Shown: positions 26,002 to 34,472 of the stretch, piece after piece
Layout: every line of letters starts with the position of its first letter
Position numbering within the stretch: the first letter of the stretch is position 1
NCBI GenBank assembly: GCA_902478605.1
Contig: CABSLQ010000025.1
Span: 1 to 41,414, forward strand
From: an uncultured Oscillospiraceae bacterium
GTDB lineage: Bacteria > Bacillota > Clostridia > Oscillospirales > Acutalibacteraceae
Direction of reading: 5' to 3'
DNA length: 41,414 nt
Notes under the pieces: model-generated
What the model saw: the letters and a program-made list of their open reading frames with translations, nothing else
What the model was told of the DNA's origin: nothing
The model's database searches: none
Program-made: the position numbers and the translations under genes

Positions 26002-26922
26002 ATGACGCTGCAGCAAATACGATACGCTATTCTCATCGCGGAGACCGGATCCATGAACCAGGCCGCCCAAAAGCTCTACGTCGCGCAGCCATCTCTGACA
26101 GGCGCCATACAGGATCTGGAAAAGGAACTCGGCGTCACCATTTTTCACCGGAGCGGCCGGGGCGTGACACTCACCAACGACGGGCAGGAATTCATCGCCT
26201 ATGCCCGGGAGATTTATTACCACTATGAATCACTGATGGAAAAATACGGCCGCGCTGGTACGCTCAAGAAAAAATTCGGCGTTTCCACGCAGCATTATTC
26301 CTTTGCCGTCAAGGCCTTCGTCGAGATGGTCAAGGCCTCCGATGCGGCAAAATACGAATTCGCCATCCGAGAGACCAAGACGGGGGAGGTCATCGAGGAC
26401 GTCCGCACGCTACGCAGTGAGATCGGCATCTTGTATCTGAGCGATTTTAACCGCAAAGCCATCCTTAAAATACTGAAAGCCAACGATCTCGCGTTTCACG
26501 AGCTGATCACCTGCATGGTGTATGTGTATCTCTGGAAGGGGCATCCCCTCGCGGGGAAGGCCTCTATCTGCATGGACGACCTGCAGGATTATCCGTGCCT
26601 TTCTTTTGAACAGGGCAGCGACAGTTCCTTCTATTTTGCAGAAGAGATTTTCAGCATGAACGAAGCCGCCCAAACCATCAAAGCCAACGATCGCGCCACC
26701 ATGCTTAATCTGATGGTGGGCCTCAACGGATACACGCTGTGCTCCGGCATCATCTGCGAAGAGCTCAACGGCGAAGATTACAAAGCGATCCCCTTTGAGG
26801 CGGCCGATCCGAAAAGCAGCCTGATGGAAATCGGCTATATCACAAGGAAGGACCAGATTCTCAGCGAGATGGGAAAATTCTATATAGAGAAGATTGTACA
26901 ATATTTAGGGGCGTGTTCGTGA
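26002..26922 (+). CDS. LysR-family transcriptional regulator
   Basis: A 306-residue regulator. The N-terminal winged helix-turn-helix (about residues 1-60) is typical: QIRYAILIAETGSMNQAAQK, then SLTGAIQDLEKELGVTIFHR. A periplasmic-binding-protein-like effector domain follows from about residue 90. ATG 26002 follows AAAGGAG. It is divergent from the glucan synthase gene, which makes that gene its most likely target under the usual LysR rule; the ligand is unknown. Its stop codon falls inside a small hairpin at the edge of element B. Confidence 0.93.
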   Translation: MTLQQIRYAILIAETGSMNQAAQKLYVAQPSLTGAIQDLEKELGVTIFHRSGRGVTLTNDGQEFIAYAREIYYHYESLMEKYGRAGTLKKKFGVSTQHYSFAVKAFVEMVKASDAAKYEFAIRETKTGEVIEDVRTLRSEIGILYLSDFNRKAILKILKANDLAFHELITCMVYVYLWKGHPLAGKASICMDDLQDYPCLSFEQGSDSSFYFAEEIFSMNEAAQTIKANDRATMLNLMVGLNGYTLCSGIICEELNGEDYKAIPFEAADPKSSLMEIGYITRKDQILSEMGKFYIEKIVQYLGACS

Positions 26923-26930
26923 GAACATGC
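26911..26930 (+). terminator. Hairpin at the end of the LysR gene
   Basis: GCGTGTTC, loop GTGA, GAACATGC (one G-A mismatch), overlapping the stop codon. It directly abuts the left end motif of element B, just as a hairpin abuts the left end of element A. Confidence 0.5.
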
Positions 26931-27128
26931 CTCAGAGTGTCAAAAACGTATCGGAAGGAAGGGGAGGTGTGGAGGGGGAACCATCAGGGTTCCCCACTCC
27001 GCGTCGAGCGAAGCGGATCAAAGCCGCCTTTAGGCGGCCGAAAGTGGGGAAAATCATCCGGTTTTCCCCACTTTCGTTTTCAGCTTGTCAAAGAAGTCTC
27101 GCATGCGAGACTTCTTTGACAAGCTGAG
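26931..27128. repeat. Hairpin-array element B with inverted end motif
   Basis: The left end is CTCAGAGTGTCAAAAAC; the right end, read inward, is CTCAGCTTGTCAAAGAAG. Inside are GGGGAACC/GGTTCCCC (26975-26995), GCCGCC-TTTA-GGCGGC (27023-27038), a 15-bp stem CGAAAGTGGGGAAAA with loop TCATCCGG (27039-27076), and a perfect 46-bp palindrome (27081-27126). No coding sequence is visible. It lies between convergent genes and shares its end motif with element A, so both are probably copies of one short non-coding repeat family. Confidence 0.75.
27081..27126. repeat. 46-bp perfect palindrome
   Basis: Two 23-bp arms meet without a spacer at the centre GCATGC. The outer part carries the TGTCAAAGAAG end motif of element B on each arm. 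As RNA it would be an extremely stable hairpin; as DNA it could form a cruciform. Confidence 0.9.
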
Positions 27129-27154
27129 GCAGACGCCGCATGCGGCGTCTGCCT
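27127..27154 (-). terminator. 28-bp palindrome, candidate terminator of the ABC operon
   Basis: AGGCAGACGCCGCA followed by its exact complement. It lies about 27 nt after the stop of the last gene of the sugar ABC operon. Only a short T-run follows on either strand. Confidence 0.65.
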
Positions 27155-27180
27155 TTACATAATAGGGATCGATTCGGCTT

Positions 27181-27405
27181 TCATTTGCCGCGGGCGGCCC
27201 GCTCCCCTTCTTTCTCCCGGCGCTTCTGGAGGCGTTCGGCGCGGGTGTATCCACGGTTATACCACCACAGCAGGACGAGAAGGCCCGCCAGCCCGAGCAG
27301 CATAGCCCCCAGCCAGAGGGGGCCGTCGTGCATCTGGCCGGCAATCACCAGGGCCAGCGATCCCGCAAAGATAACCACTGCCGTGAGAATTTTCAGTGCT
27401 TTCAT
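27181..27405 (-). CDS. Small two-helix membrane protein
   Basis: A 74-residue protein with two hydrophobic segments (about residues 4-22 and 30-49) and a strongly charged tail (RAERLQKRREKEGERAARGK). I do not recognise a family. AAAGGAG lies 8 nt before ATG 27405. It starts 18 nt after the stop of the MalG-like permease, so it is the last gene of the ABC operon. It could be an accessory to the importer, but this rests only on position. Confidence 0.75.
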   Translation of the reverse strand: MKALKILTAVVIFAGSLALVIAGQMHDGPLWLGAMLLGLAGLLVLLWWYNRGYTRAERLQKRREKEGERAARGK

Positions 27406-27423
27406 GGGCTTTTCTCCTTTCGG

Positions 27424-28347
27424 TTATCCCTTGATGCCGCCGACAGTCATCCCTTGGGTGAGCTGGCGCTGCACCGCAATATACAGAATTAAGGTCGGCA
27501 GCATGACGATGACCAGGCCGGCGTACATCTGTCCGTACTGGGCAGAAGCATTCTGCGCTTTCATTAGGTTCATCAGCCCCACCGGCAGCGTCTGGTAGTC
27601 GCCCGTGGTCAGGGTCATGGCGATGATATACTCGTTCCAGAAGGACAGGAAGTTAAACAGAATCACGGTGATGATGCTCGGCTTGGCCATGGGCATGATC
27701 ACCTTAACCATCGTGCGGAAATACCCGCTGCCGTCCACATAGGCGGCCTCTTCAAAGTCCTTGGGCAATGTCTGGAAATAGCTCGAAAGCAGATAGATGG
27801 TAAAGGGCAGGGCCGTGGAGGCATAAACAAGCGCCAGTATAAAGTGGTTATTGAGGAAAAAGCTGTCGCCGAACAGGTTGTAGACCGGCGAGCCCTCCTC
27901 CACATGCAGCTTTTCAAACAGGCTGGCCAGCCCCCTGTTGCCGCTCACCAGCATCAGGAAGATGGGCACCACAATGTAATTGACATTGATAAACAGGCCG
28001 CCCATGAAGGCCACGAGGAGCACCTTGCGCCCCCGAAATTTGAAGCGGGCAAGCACGTAGGAGGCCGGCAATGCCACCACCAGCAGAATGGCCAGCGCCA
28101 TGGCGGTCACCACAACCGAGTTGAAAAAATACGCCCCCATGTTGGCTTTGTTGAAGGCATCGACAAAGTTCTGGAAATGCAGCCCCTTGGGCAGTGCCCA
28201 GGGATTGCCGTAAAATTCGGAGGAATCCTTGAGCGAGGCCAGGAAGGCCCAGCTCACCGGTACCAGAATCGAAATGACAAAGGTGATCAGCGCCACATAG
28301 ATAAACACCTTGTACAGCGTTTCGCCGCTGCGCGCTTTTGTTTTCAT
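27424..28347 (-). CDS. Sugar ABC transporter permease, MalG type
   Basis: The second inner-membrane subunit of a CUT1 carbohydrate importer, 307 residues with six hydrophobic segments. The EAA loop that contacts the ATPase is visible (EEAAYVDGSGYFRTMVKVIM), and the C-terminus ends in the common LTQGMTVGGIKG. GAGGAGG lies 7 nt before ATG 28347. It follows the other permease by 12 nt. No ATP-binding subunit is encoded nearby, so a shared ATPase such as MsmX is likely. Confidence 0.95.
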   Translation of the reverse strand: MKTKARSGETLYKVFIYVALITFVISILVPVSWAFLASLKDSSEFYGNPWALPKGLHFQNFVDAFNKANMGAYFFNSVVVTAMALAILLVVALPASYVLARFKFRGRKVLLVAFMGGLFINVNYIVVPIFLMLVSGNRGLASLFEKLHVEEGSPVYNLFGDSFFLNNHFILALVYASTALPFTIYLLSSYFQTLPKDFEEAAYVDGSGYFRTMVKVIMPMAKPSIITVILFNFLSFWNEYIIAMTLTTGDYQTLPVGLMNLMKAQNASAQYGQMYAGLVIVMLPTLILYIAVQRQLTQGMTVGGIKG

Positions 28348-28359
28348 AGCGGGGCCTCC

Positions 28360-29253
28360 TCAGTATTCCAATGGCTGCCGTTTGGTGACGCCGTTGACAA
28401 TGGCGGACAACGCAAACGAGAAGATGAACACCACCACGCCGATGGCCATGCCGTATCCGTAGGACGAATTGGTATACGCCTGCGCATACATATAGCTCAG
28501 GAACACCTCGGATGCGCCGTCCGGCTTGCCGCCGGTCATCGCCTTGACAAACAGGAAGCTCAGGTTGATGTTGCTGATGATGAAAAAGGTGAGGGTTGTG
28601 CGGATATTGGTCCAGATGAGCGGAATGGTGATCTGAAAAAACTGCCGGAAACGGCCGGCGCCCTCCAGCCCCGCGCTCTCGTACAGGCTTTCGGGAACGG
28701 ACGCCATGCTGGCCATATACATGACCATATAATAGCCGACGGCCTGCCACACGAGCGCACCGGCCAGGCTGAAGATGACCAGCTGCTTATCGCCCAGCCA
28801 GAGAATGGGATTGTCCTGTATATTGGTGAACAGACTGATCATACTGTTGAGCAGTCCCTGATTGGGATCGTAGATGGCGTTGAAGATGGCGGCGATAACC
28901 ACCACCGAGAGAATGTTGGGAATATAGAAAACCACGCGGAAAAAATTCTGTCCCCGCAGCTTTTCACGGGTCAGTATGCCCGCAAACACCAGCGCCAGTG
29001 CAAAGGTGACCAGCGTCACCAGGACAATCAGCAGGATGGTGTTCTGAAACGAACGCAGAAATTTTCCGTCCTCCATCAGGGTGCGGAAATTGTTCAGGCC
29101 GACGAACGTCTTTTCATCGGAGTAGCCGCCCCACTTATACAGCGACATCCAGAACACCTGCAGCGTGGGAATCACCATAAAGATGGTAAACAAAACCGCC
29201 GCCGGCATAACACAAAGCAGGACAAAGCGGCTGCGTCCTTTATGCTTATGCAT
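28360..29253 (-). CDS. Sugar ABC transporter permease, MalF type
   Basis: The first inner-membrane subunit of the CUT1 importer, 297 residues with six hydrophobic segments. The N-terminal region PAAVLFTIFMVIPTLQVFWM and GLNNFRTLMED are typical, and the EAA loop appears as YESAGLEGAGRFRQFFQITIP. GGAGG lies 7 nt before ATG 29253. A strong palindrome separates it from the upstream substrate-binding protein gene. Confidence 0.95.
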   Translation of the reverse strand: MHKHKGRSRFVLLCVMPAAVLFTIFMVIPTLQVFWMSLYKWGGYSDEKTFVGLNNFRTLMEDGKFLRSFQNTILLIVLVTLVTFALALVFAGILTREKLRGQNFFRVVFYIPNILSVVVIAAIFNAIYDPNQGLLNSMISLFTNIQDNPILWLGDKQLVIFSLAGALVWQAVGYYMVMYMASMASVPESLYESAGLEGAGRFRQFFQITIPLIWTNIRTTLTFFIISNINLSFLFVKAMTGGKPDGASEVFLSYMYAQAYTNSSYGYGMAIGVVVFIFSFALSAIVNGVTKRQPLEY

Positions 29254-29289
29254 GTAAACACCTCCTGGGCTTCGTTGGGACGAAGCGAA

Positions 29290-29319
29290 GGACGGCGGGC
29301 GGATATCCGCCCGCCGTCC
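29290..29319 (-). repeat. 30-bp intercistronic palindrome in the ABC operon
   Basis: The perfect arms GGACGGCGGGCGGAT and ATCCGCCCGCCGTCC lie between the substrate-binding protein gene and the first permease gene. Such hairpins commonly protect the upstream mRNA or partly stop transcription, so that the binding protein is made in excess over the permeases. Confidence 0.75.
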
Positions 29320-29342
29320 GACGCGTTGATGTGGGTCTGCGC

Positions 29343-30698
29343 TTATTTCAGCGCGCCGCGCAGCTTATCGCTGGCGGTTTTGACCTCGCTCTTCCACTGA
29401 TCCACCGTCTTGCTGCCGTTCATGATGCTGTCGATGGTGGAAAAGAGGGAGTCGGCCATGCTGACGCCCTCCACCGGATCGGTGGTGGCAAAGGCGCCCA
29501 GCGCGGGTTTGACCTTCCCGTCGTCGTAAATGCCGTACATCACTTTTTCGTCAGCGGAAAGCTTGTCGGTGATGCCGACAATGGGCTGGATCGCCGAGCC
29601 TTTGGGCTCCGTTTCCTCCTTGCCGGCGTTCAGGAAGATGTCGGCGGCTTTATCGGAATACAGAAAAGCGATGAATTTGTCCGCAAGCTCGGGATTCTCA
29701 GCCTTTTTCGGGCTCCACACCTGTTCAAAGAAGGTATAGGAATACTGCGTGTCCCCCGCCGCGAAGGCCGGCATGGCGGCGAACCCCCATTGAAAGCCGT
29801 CCGCCTTGGGCGCGTCGGCCATCTCGCCGACCACCCAGGTGCCGTTGGGCATAAAGAGCGCCTTGTTGTCCAGAACCAGCTGCTGATTTTTCAAATAGTT
29901 GTCATTGTTCGCATTGGCCACCGTGGTTTTCTCGGTGTAGGCGGCCAGCTTGCTGACGGTGTCAAAGAGCTTGGCCGCTTCGGCGGTATCCCATACGCCC
30001 TCACTGTAGGTGGTGGCTTTTTTGAAAAAATCCTCGCCGCCCGCCGCATACATCATGGCATAGAAAAAGGCGTCAAAATACCCGGTTGTGGGATAGGTGA
30101 ACAGGGCGATGCCCTCCTTCTTGGCCGTTTCGCCCAGTGCCCACATTTCATCCCAGGTGGTGGGTACCTTCCATCCCTTGGCTTCAAACAGGCCGGCATT
30201 GTAAAACAGGCCGCAGGGCCCGTAAAACATGGGGGCCAGGTAGGTTTTGCCGTCCGAATAGGGCTTGGTCAGCGAGGTATCCAAAAAGCCGGGCAGAATT
30301 TTGTCCTTCACCTTGACGTCTTCGCCGGGCACCGTCATCTCCATAACGGCATCCAGATCGCGCAGGGCGTTGTCCTTGATCATCGTTTCGGTCAGCGCGG
30401 CCGGCCGGCCGGTGGCCAGATGCACCACATCGGGATAGGTGCCGGACTTCATTTCGGAACCCAGGGTGTCTTCTAGGGTCTTGCTGGTGGTCACTTTAAC
30501 GGTTACGCCTTCGTTTTCCTCTTCAAAGGCTTTGGCGATCTGCGTCCAGATATTGGTGCCGTATGCCGATTCCAGCGCCGAAACATGCAGCGTCTGCTTT
30601 TTGGCACCGCTGCTGCTGTTCTCCGCGGGTGCGGAACAACCGGCAAAAAACATAACGGTTAAAAGAGAAACCAGTGCCAGGGAAAGGATCCTTTTCAT
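29343..30698 (-). CDS. Sugar ABC transporter substrate-binding lipoprotein
   Basis: A 451-residue extracellular lipoprotein of the CUT1 (family 1) sugar-binding type. A signal peptide ends at the lipobox FAGC with lipidated Cys21, followed by a Ser-rich linker. Family regions include TSKTLEDTLGSEMKSGTYPDVVHL, GLFYNAGLFEAKGWKVPTTWDEM-like hinge sequence (shown here in parts) and NGTWVVGEM. The start at 30698 has GGAGG 7 nt upstream; a longer frame from 30755 would add a non-signal extension. It is the first gene of the importer operon. The sugar cannot be told, since no glycosidase lies in the operon. Confidence 0.95.
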   Translation of the reverse strand: MKRILSLALVSLLTVMFFAGCSAPAENSSSGAKKQTLHVSALESAYGTNIWTQIAKAFEEENEGVTVKVTTSKTLEDTLGSEMKSGTYPDVVHLATGRPAALTETMIKDNALRDLDAVMEMTVPGEDVKVKDKILPGFLDTSLTKPYSDGKTYLAPMFYGPCGLFYNAGLFEAKGWKVPTTWDEMWALGETAKKEGIALFTYPTTGYFDAFFYAMMYAAGGEDFFKKATTYSEGVWDTAEAAKLFDTVSKLAAYTEKTTVANANNDNYLKNQQLVLDNKALFMPNGTWVVGEMADAPKADGFQWGFAAMPAFAAGDTQYSYTFFEQVWSPKKAENPELADKFIAFLYSDKAADIFLNAGKEETEPKGSAIQPIVGITDKLSADEKVMYGIYDDGKVKPALGAFATTDPVEGVSMADSLFSTIDSIMNGSKTVDQWKSEVKTASDKLRGALK

Positions 30699-31044
30699 AA
30701 AAGTACCTCCTATATGGTATTGCAGTAGCTTTTTTGCTTTTGTTTTCATAACCAACTATCGATAGTATGCCGCTTTTTCCGAAAAATACTATGGCAATAT
30801 GTTCATTAATTCAAAGCCGGATCTGATTCATACCTGCCCTGCCATATGGTCCCTCTTGCCATGGCATAACGAAATGGCAGCAACGGTTCCTTTATAGGCG
30901 GCCAAATTCTCTTAGCCGCAGCCGGCTCCAAAAAAATTCGCGAATATAGGTGTACACAAGCCGCTGACAGCATGAACGGCGGTATGCTGCCCTCTCCGGG
31001 AAGCATACCGCCGTTTTTTCGCCGCAGGATTTCTATCTGCCTTT
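30699..31044. other. Intergenic region upstream of the sugar ABC operon
   Basis: A 346-base region. It holds the 12-bp palindrome ACTATCGATAGT (30755-30766), a possible operator about 57 nt before the lipoprotein start, and a plus-strand-oriented terminator hairpin near 31000. No convincing coding region and no clear -35/-10 pair for the ABC operon were found. Confidence 0.5.
30975..31019 (+). terminator. Intrinsic terminator, U-run on the plus strand
   Basis: A perfect 14-bp stem (AACGGCGGTATGCT/AGCATACCGCCGTT) with a 13-nt loop is followed by T6 only in the plus direction. No plus-strand gene precedes it, so it either ends an unannotated short transcript or works on the minus strand as a U-poor 3' hairpin for the kinase gene. 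Confidence 0.7.
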
Positions 31045-31986
31045 TCAGAGGGCCGAAGCGTTCTTTTTCCAAAGGGCCTCGGCATATGCCGTCCTCTCGC
31101 CCCCATACTCCTCCAAAAAAGCCGCTGTCTCTTCCGCATCCGCGCACCGGATCAGCCAGGTCAGCCAGAAGAAGAACATATAATACCCGTAATATGCCAG
31201 GCGTTCCGGCCGCAGGGTATATACAATTCCCTGCTGCCGCAGCGATTTTTGAAAAAGGCAGCGCGCCCAGTCGCAAAAGCCCATGACCCACGCATCCCGC
31301 TCCGGCGGAGCCAACAGGGCATCATCCCAGTCGACCAAAAAATACCGGCCTCCGCTTACCAGAAAATTGCCCCCTGCATCGCCGTGTGTGATGTAAAAGC
31401 CGCTTGTGTCTCCCCGGCACAGGCCGGCGAAATGCTGCAGCCTGTCCGCCCGATATTCCAGCTTTGTCCGATTCTGTTCCAGTAGCGAAAGGGTGTCCCT
31501 GTCCTTTGTGAGCCCCCACTGCCTGAAAAAAGCATCTGCACTTTTCCCCGAAAAGTCCTCCCGCGGAATGGCCAGTCCATCGAGGGATACCGCGTATACC
31601 ATGGCCAGCATTTGATACTCCGGGATTTTGGTCTCATTGGTCTCGAGATTTTCCCCGTCTATCCAGTCAAAGACACCGAGAACCGCCCCGTCAAAGCGGG
31701 TATAAAGACGGCCATCCGCCGTCCTGACAATGGTGCTGATAAAGTCGATGCCTTTCCGGCCGAGGAAATCCATCACCCGGAAGCTGCGTGCATAAACCGG
31801 CTGATATTCCGCAAAGTAGACCAGCTTCACAAAGCAGCGCCTTTCGCCGGATTCCAGCCGCCATGTCTCCCCATAAAAGCCGCGGCTGGCAGGCGTGAGC
31901 GAAATCACCGGGAGGCGGTATTCCTTCTCAATAAAGCCGGCCAGCGCCTTCCTGTATGCCGCGGTCCGTTCGGTCTGATTTTGCAT
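31045..31986 (-). CDS. APH/CotS-like phosphotransferase family protein
   Basis: A 313-residue protein of the aminoglycoside phosphotransferase/choline kinase fold. The catalytic loop is visible as THGDAGGNFLV (about residue 200) and the metal-binding aspartate as FLVDWDDALLAPPERDAW (about 217). The N-lobe carries ETWRLESGERRCFVKLVYF. Family members phosphorylate small hydroxyl compounds or are spore-coat proteins; antibiotic resistance is not implied. ATG 31986 has GAGAGG 7 nt upstream; the longer frame to 32115 has no such site. It appears to be a single-gene unit. Confidence 0.85.
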   Translation of the reverse strand: MQNQTERTAAYRKALAGFIEKEYRLPVISLTPASRGFYGETWRLESGERRCFVKLVYFAEYQPVYARSFRVMDFLGRKGIDFISTIVRTADGRLYTRFDGAVLGVFDWIDGENLETNETKIPEYQMLAMVYAVSLDGLAIPREDFSGKSADAFFRQWGLTKDRDTLSLLEQNRTKLEYRADRLQHFAGLCRGDTSGFYITHGDAGGNFLVSGGRYFLVDWDDALLAPPERDAWVMGFCDWARCLFQKSLRQQGIVYTLRPERLAYYGYYMFFFWLTWLIRCADAEETAAFLEEYGGERTAYAEALWKKNASAL

Positions 31987-32215
31987 GCAGCATCCTCTCC
32001 TCGCACCAATAACTGCACGCTGCTTATGCCGTCCAGACAGTTTGTGTTCCGGCCGGCTGCGGATACCCGTTCCCCAGCCGGCGTCTGGCAGCAGGCGGCC
32101 AGGGGATTCGGGCACGGTTCCTGTACGGCTGTCCAGCTATAGGGATTGTACCACATCGGAGGCCGGGCATCCACTTTTTAAGCGATAGCACGCCGCCCAT
32201 CCGAGGCAGAACGAT

Positions 32216-34448
32216 TCACATGCTCTGGCTGGTACGGGCCAAGATTTCCTGCTGCAGGGCCGGAGAGAGGTTCACAAAATAATCGCTGTAGCCTCCCACC
32301 CGGACCACCAGAGAGCGGTGTTCCTCCGGGTGCTCCATGGCGTCCCGCAGAATAACGGCGTCCACCACATTCACCTGCAGCTGCATTCCTCCCTGAGAAA
32401 AATACGCTTGAAACAGGCTCTGGATTTCCCGGGTATGTTCGGCAAAGAGAGACGGAGAAAATTTCAGGTTGCCCACCACGCTGGTCAGGAGATATCCCTG
32501 GACAGGAATTTTCAGGAGGGAATTGAGCAGGGCCGTCGGGCCGCTGCGGTCCATCCCCTGCCGGGCGCCGGCGGAATCCGCCAGCACGGTCCCGGCCAGC
32601 CGGCCATCCGGCGTAGCGCCGGTCACCTGCCCGGCCAGTTCATGGGCGGTGAAAATCACTTCGCCCGGCACCATCACGCCGCCAAAGGCCGCCGGTTCCC
32701 GATTCAGGGCTGCATACAGCAGGGCGGACAGATCCGCCCGCAGGGCATCTACCGCGGGATTGTCGTTGCCGAATTTGGGATAGGCCTCCAGACGCCGCCG
32801 CAGGTTTTCTTCTCCCTCAAAATTGCGGCGCATAGCCTCGATCAGCCGGTCCATGGTGACGATGTGATCGTCGTATACCGCCCTTTTCAGCGCATACAGA
32901 CTGTCCGCCGCATTGGTCAGGCCAATGATCTCCAGCTGGATATGATTGTAGCGGGCGCCCCCCTCAAAAATGGTCTGCCCCTTCTCCAGACAGTTCCGGA
33001 TCAGCAGGGTCCGCATGGCGTATCCCTCCCGGGAAGCTCGGTACCGGGCCTCCAGGTTGTTCAGGCGGGCCTCCAGGCCGCAGAAATAGGCGAATTGTTC
33101 CTTTACCATGGCATACAGGCTGTCAAAATCCGGAAAGTCGGCGGCGTTCCCCAGCGGCAGGCCTACCGGCTGCCCGGTGCGGGGATCCTGTCCGCCGTAC
33201 AGGGCAATTTCCAGTATTTTGGCCGCATTGAACAGGCCGACGTCGTTGTAAAAATTGCTTTTTCCCGGGATCATGACCTGACTGCAGCCTGCCAGAGCAT
33301 AATCGTTGGCCTCCTCCGGCGGAATACCGTGTTCCCGGAGCGATGCCACATAGACCCGATCGTTGTACAGGGCCGGCAGTCCCAGTCCCGATGCCAGGCA
33401 CTCCATGGCGGCCCTCCACACCTCTTCGGGCATGTTCTCCGTCACCCGCAGGGACAGGTTGGGGCCCTTATACCCCAGAAGGCGCACCGTGTCCAGAATC
33501 TCCACCGTCAGGGCATTGTAAGCGGGCCTTCCGTCCGGCGTGACGCCGCCAAGGGTCAGGTTTTGGATCTGGCAAGCCTCCTCCACCTTCACAAAGAAAT
33601 CCGCCAATAAGCAGCGGGCGGCAGACGCCGAGAGAACTCCCCTGTCCAGATCTCTCCGGTAAAAGGGATATACATACTGGTCAAACCGGCCCAGGGAATC
33701 CGAACCGTTGAGCATATGCAGCATCCAGATCAGCTGCAGAGCCTGCCGAAAGGTCGCGGGCGGCGCGGAGGCAATCCGCTCCAAATCCGCGGCGGCCTGG
33801 AGAAACCGTTCCCGGTCCCACCCCGGCCGCGCGGCCGCTTCTTCCGCGGCGGCGGCATACCGCCGGATGAACAGCTGAATGGCCTCCAGCTGCCAGATCA
33901 TTGCCTCGTAAAATTCCGCCCGCTCTTCCCGGCGGCAGGTGTCGATTCTCCGGCGGTATGCCCCCAGCCCCTCTTGCAGAACGGTGGGAAAATCCAACAG
34001 CATATGCCCCCCCGAACCAGGTCGAGGTAGCGGCATGGGAGGCGATGGATGCCTGTTCCTCCGATGTGAACACCGCCGGATCCGCCGCCTGGTACCGATG
34101 GGCCTCTACCTGGTCCAGCTTGCGGCGGAAGTCCTCTTCTTCCGCAGGGGACAAACCGTTTGTCCGAATGTACCGTTCCGCCAGATCCGGAAAAACGGTG
34201 GTACCGGATCCATAGTAGAACAGGACCGGCTCGGTATATTTAAAGCCGCCCAGGATGGTCTCCTCCGGATACAGCGGCAGAGGCGTGTGCGACAGCAGGG
34301 CATGGGCAGCCCGCGCCTCCCGGTAAACGGGGGACCGATCCAAAAAGCGCAGATAGGTGTCCATATACCAGGTCGTCATGGGATACGGCTCCTCCGGAGA
34401 AGCCCGGCGGGCATCGAGGGCCTGTTTGCGCTGTAAAATCCAATCCAT
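32216..34448 (-). pseudogene. Glycyl radical enzyme 1 (PFL-like), frameshifted
   Basis: A glycyl radical enzyme of about 743 residues if repaired. The N-terminal part (from MDWILQRKQALDARR to SHAATSTWFGG) reads from ATG 34448 with AAAGGAG upstream. The rest (from HMLLDFPTVLQEG) is in a different frame and ends at 32216. The frames meet at the G7 run 34007-34013; six G would join them. The radical loop is VRVGGYSDYFV, 24 residues from the C-terminus, and the active-site loop is LAGCSQVMIPG, where Cys is followed by Ser-Gln rather than the Cys-x-Glu of known eliminases. The reaction is unknown. It lies 24 nt after the AraC-type gene, in one operon. Confidence 0.88.
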
Positions 34449-34472
34449 GGCTTGATTTCTCCTTTCTTCTTT

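Noticed and set aside
27844..29400. A 518-codon plus-strand frame across the ABC permease genes
   Set aside because: It is rich in His, Gln and Gly and crosses two well-supported permease genes and their intercistronic palindrome; it is a shadow.
31045..31986. The APH-fold protein as an aminoglycoside resistance gene
   Set aside because: Only the general kinase motifs are visible. The family is broad and includes spore-coat and small-molecule kinases; nothing here points to antibiotics.
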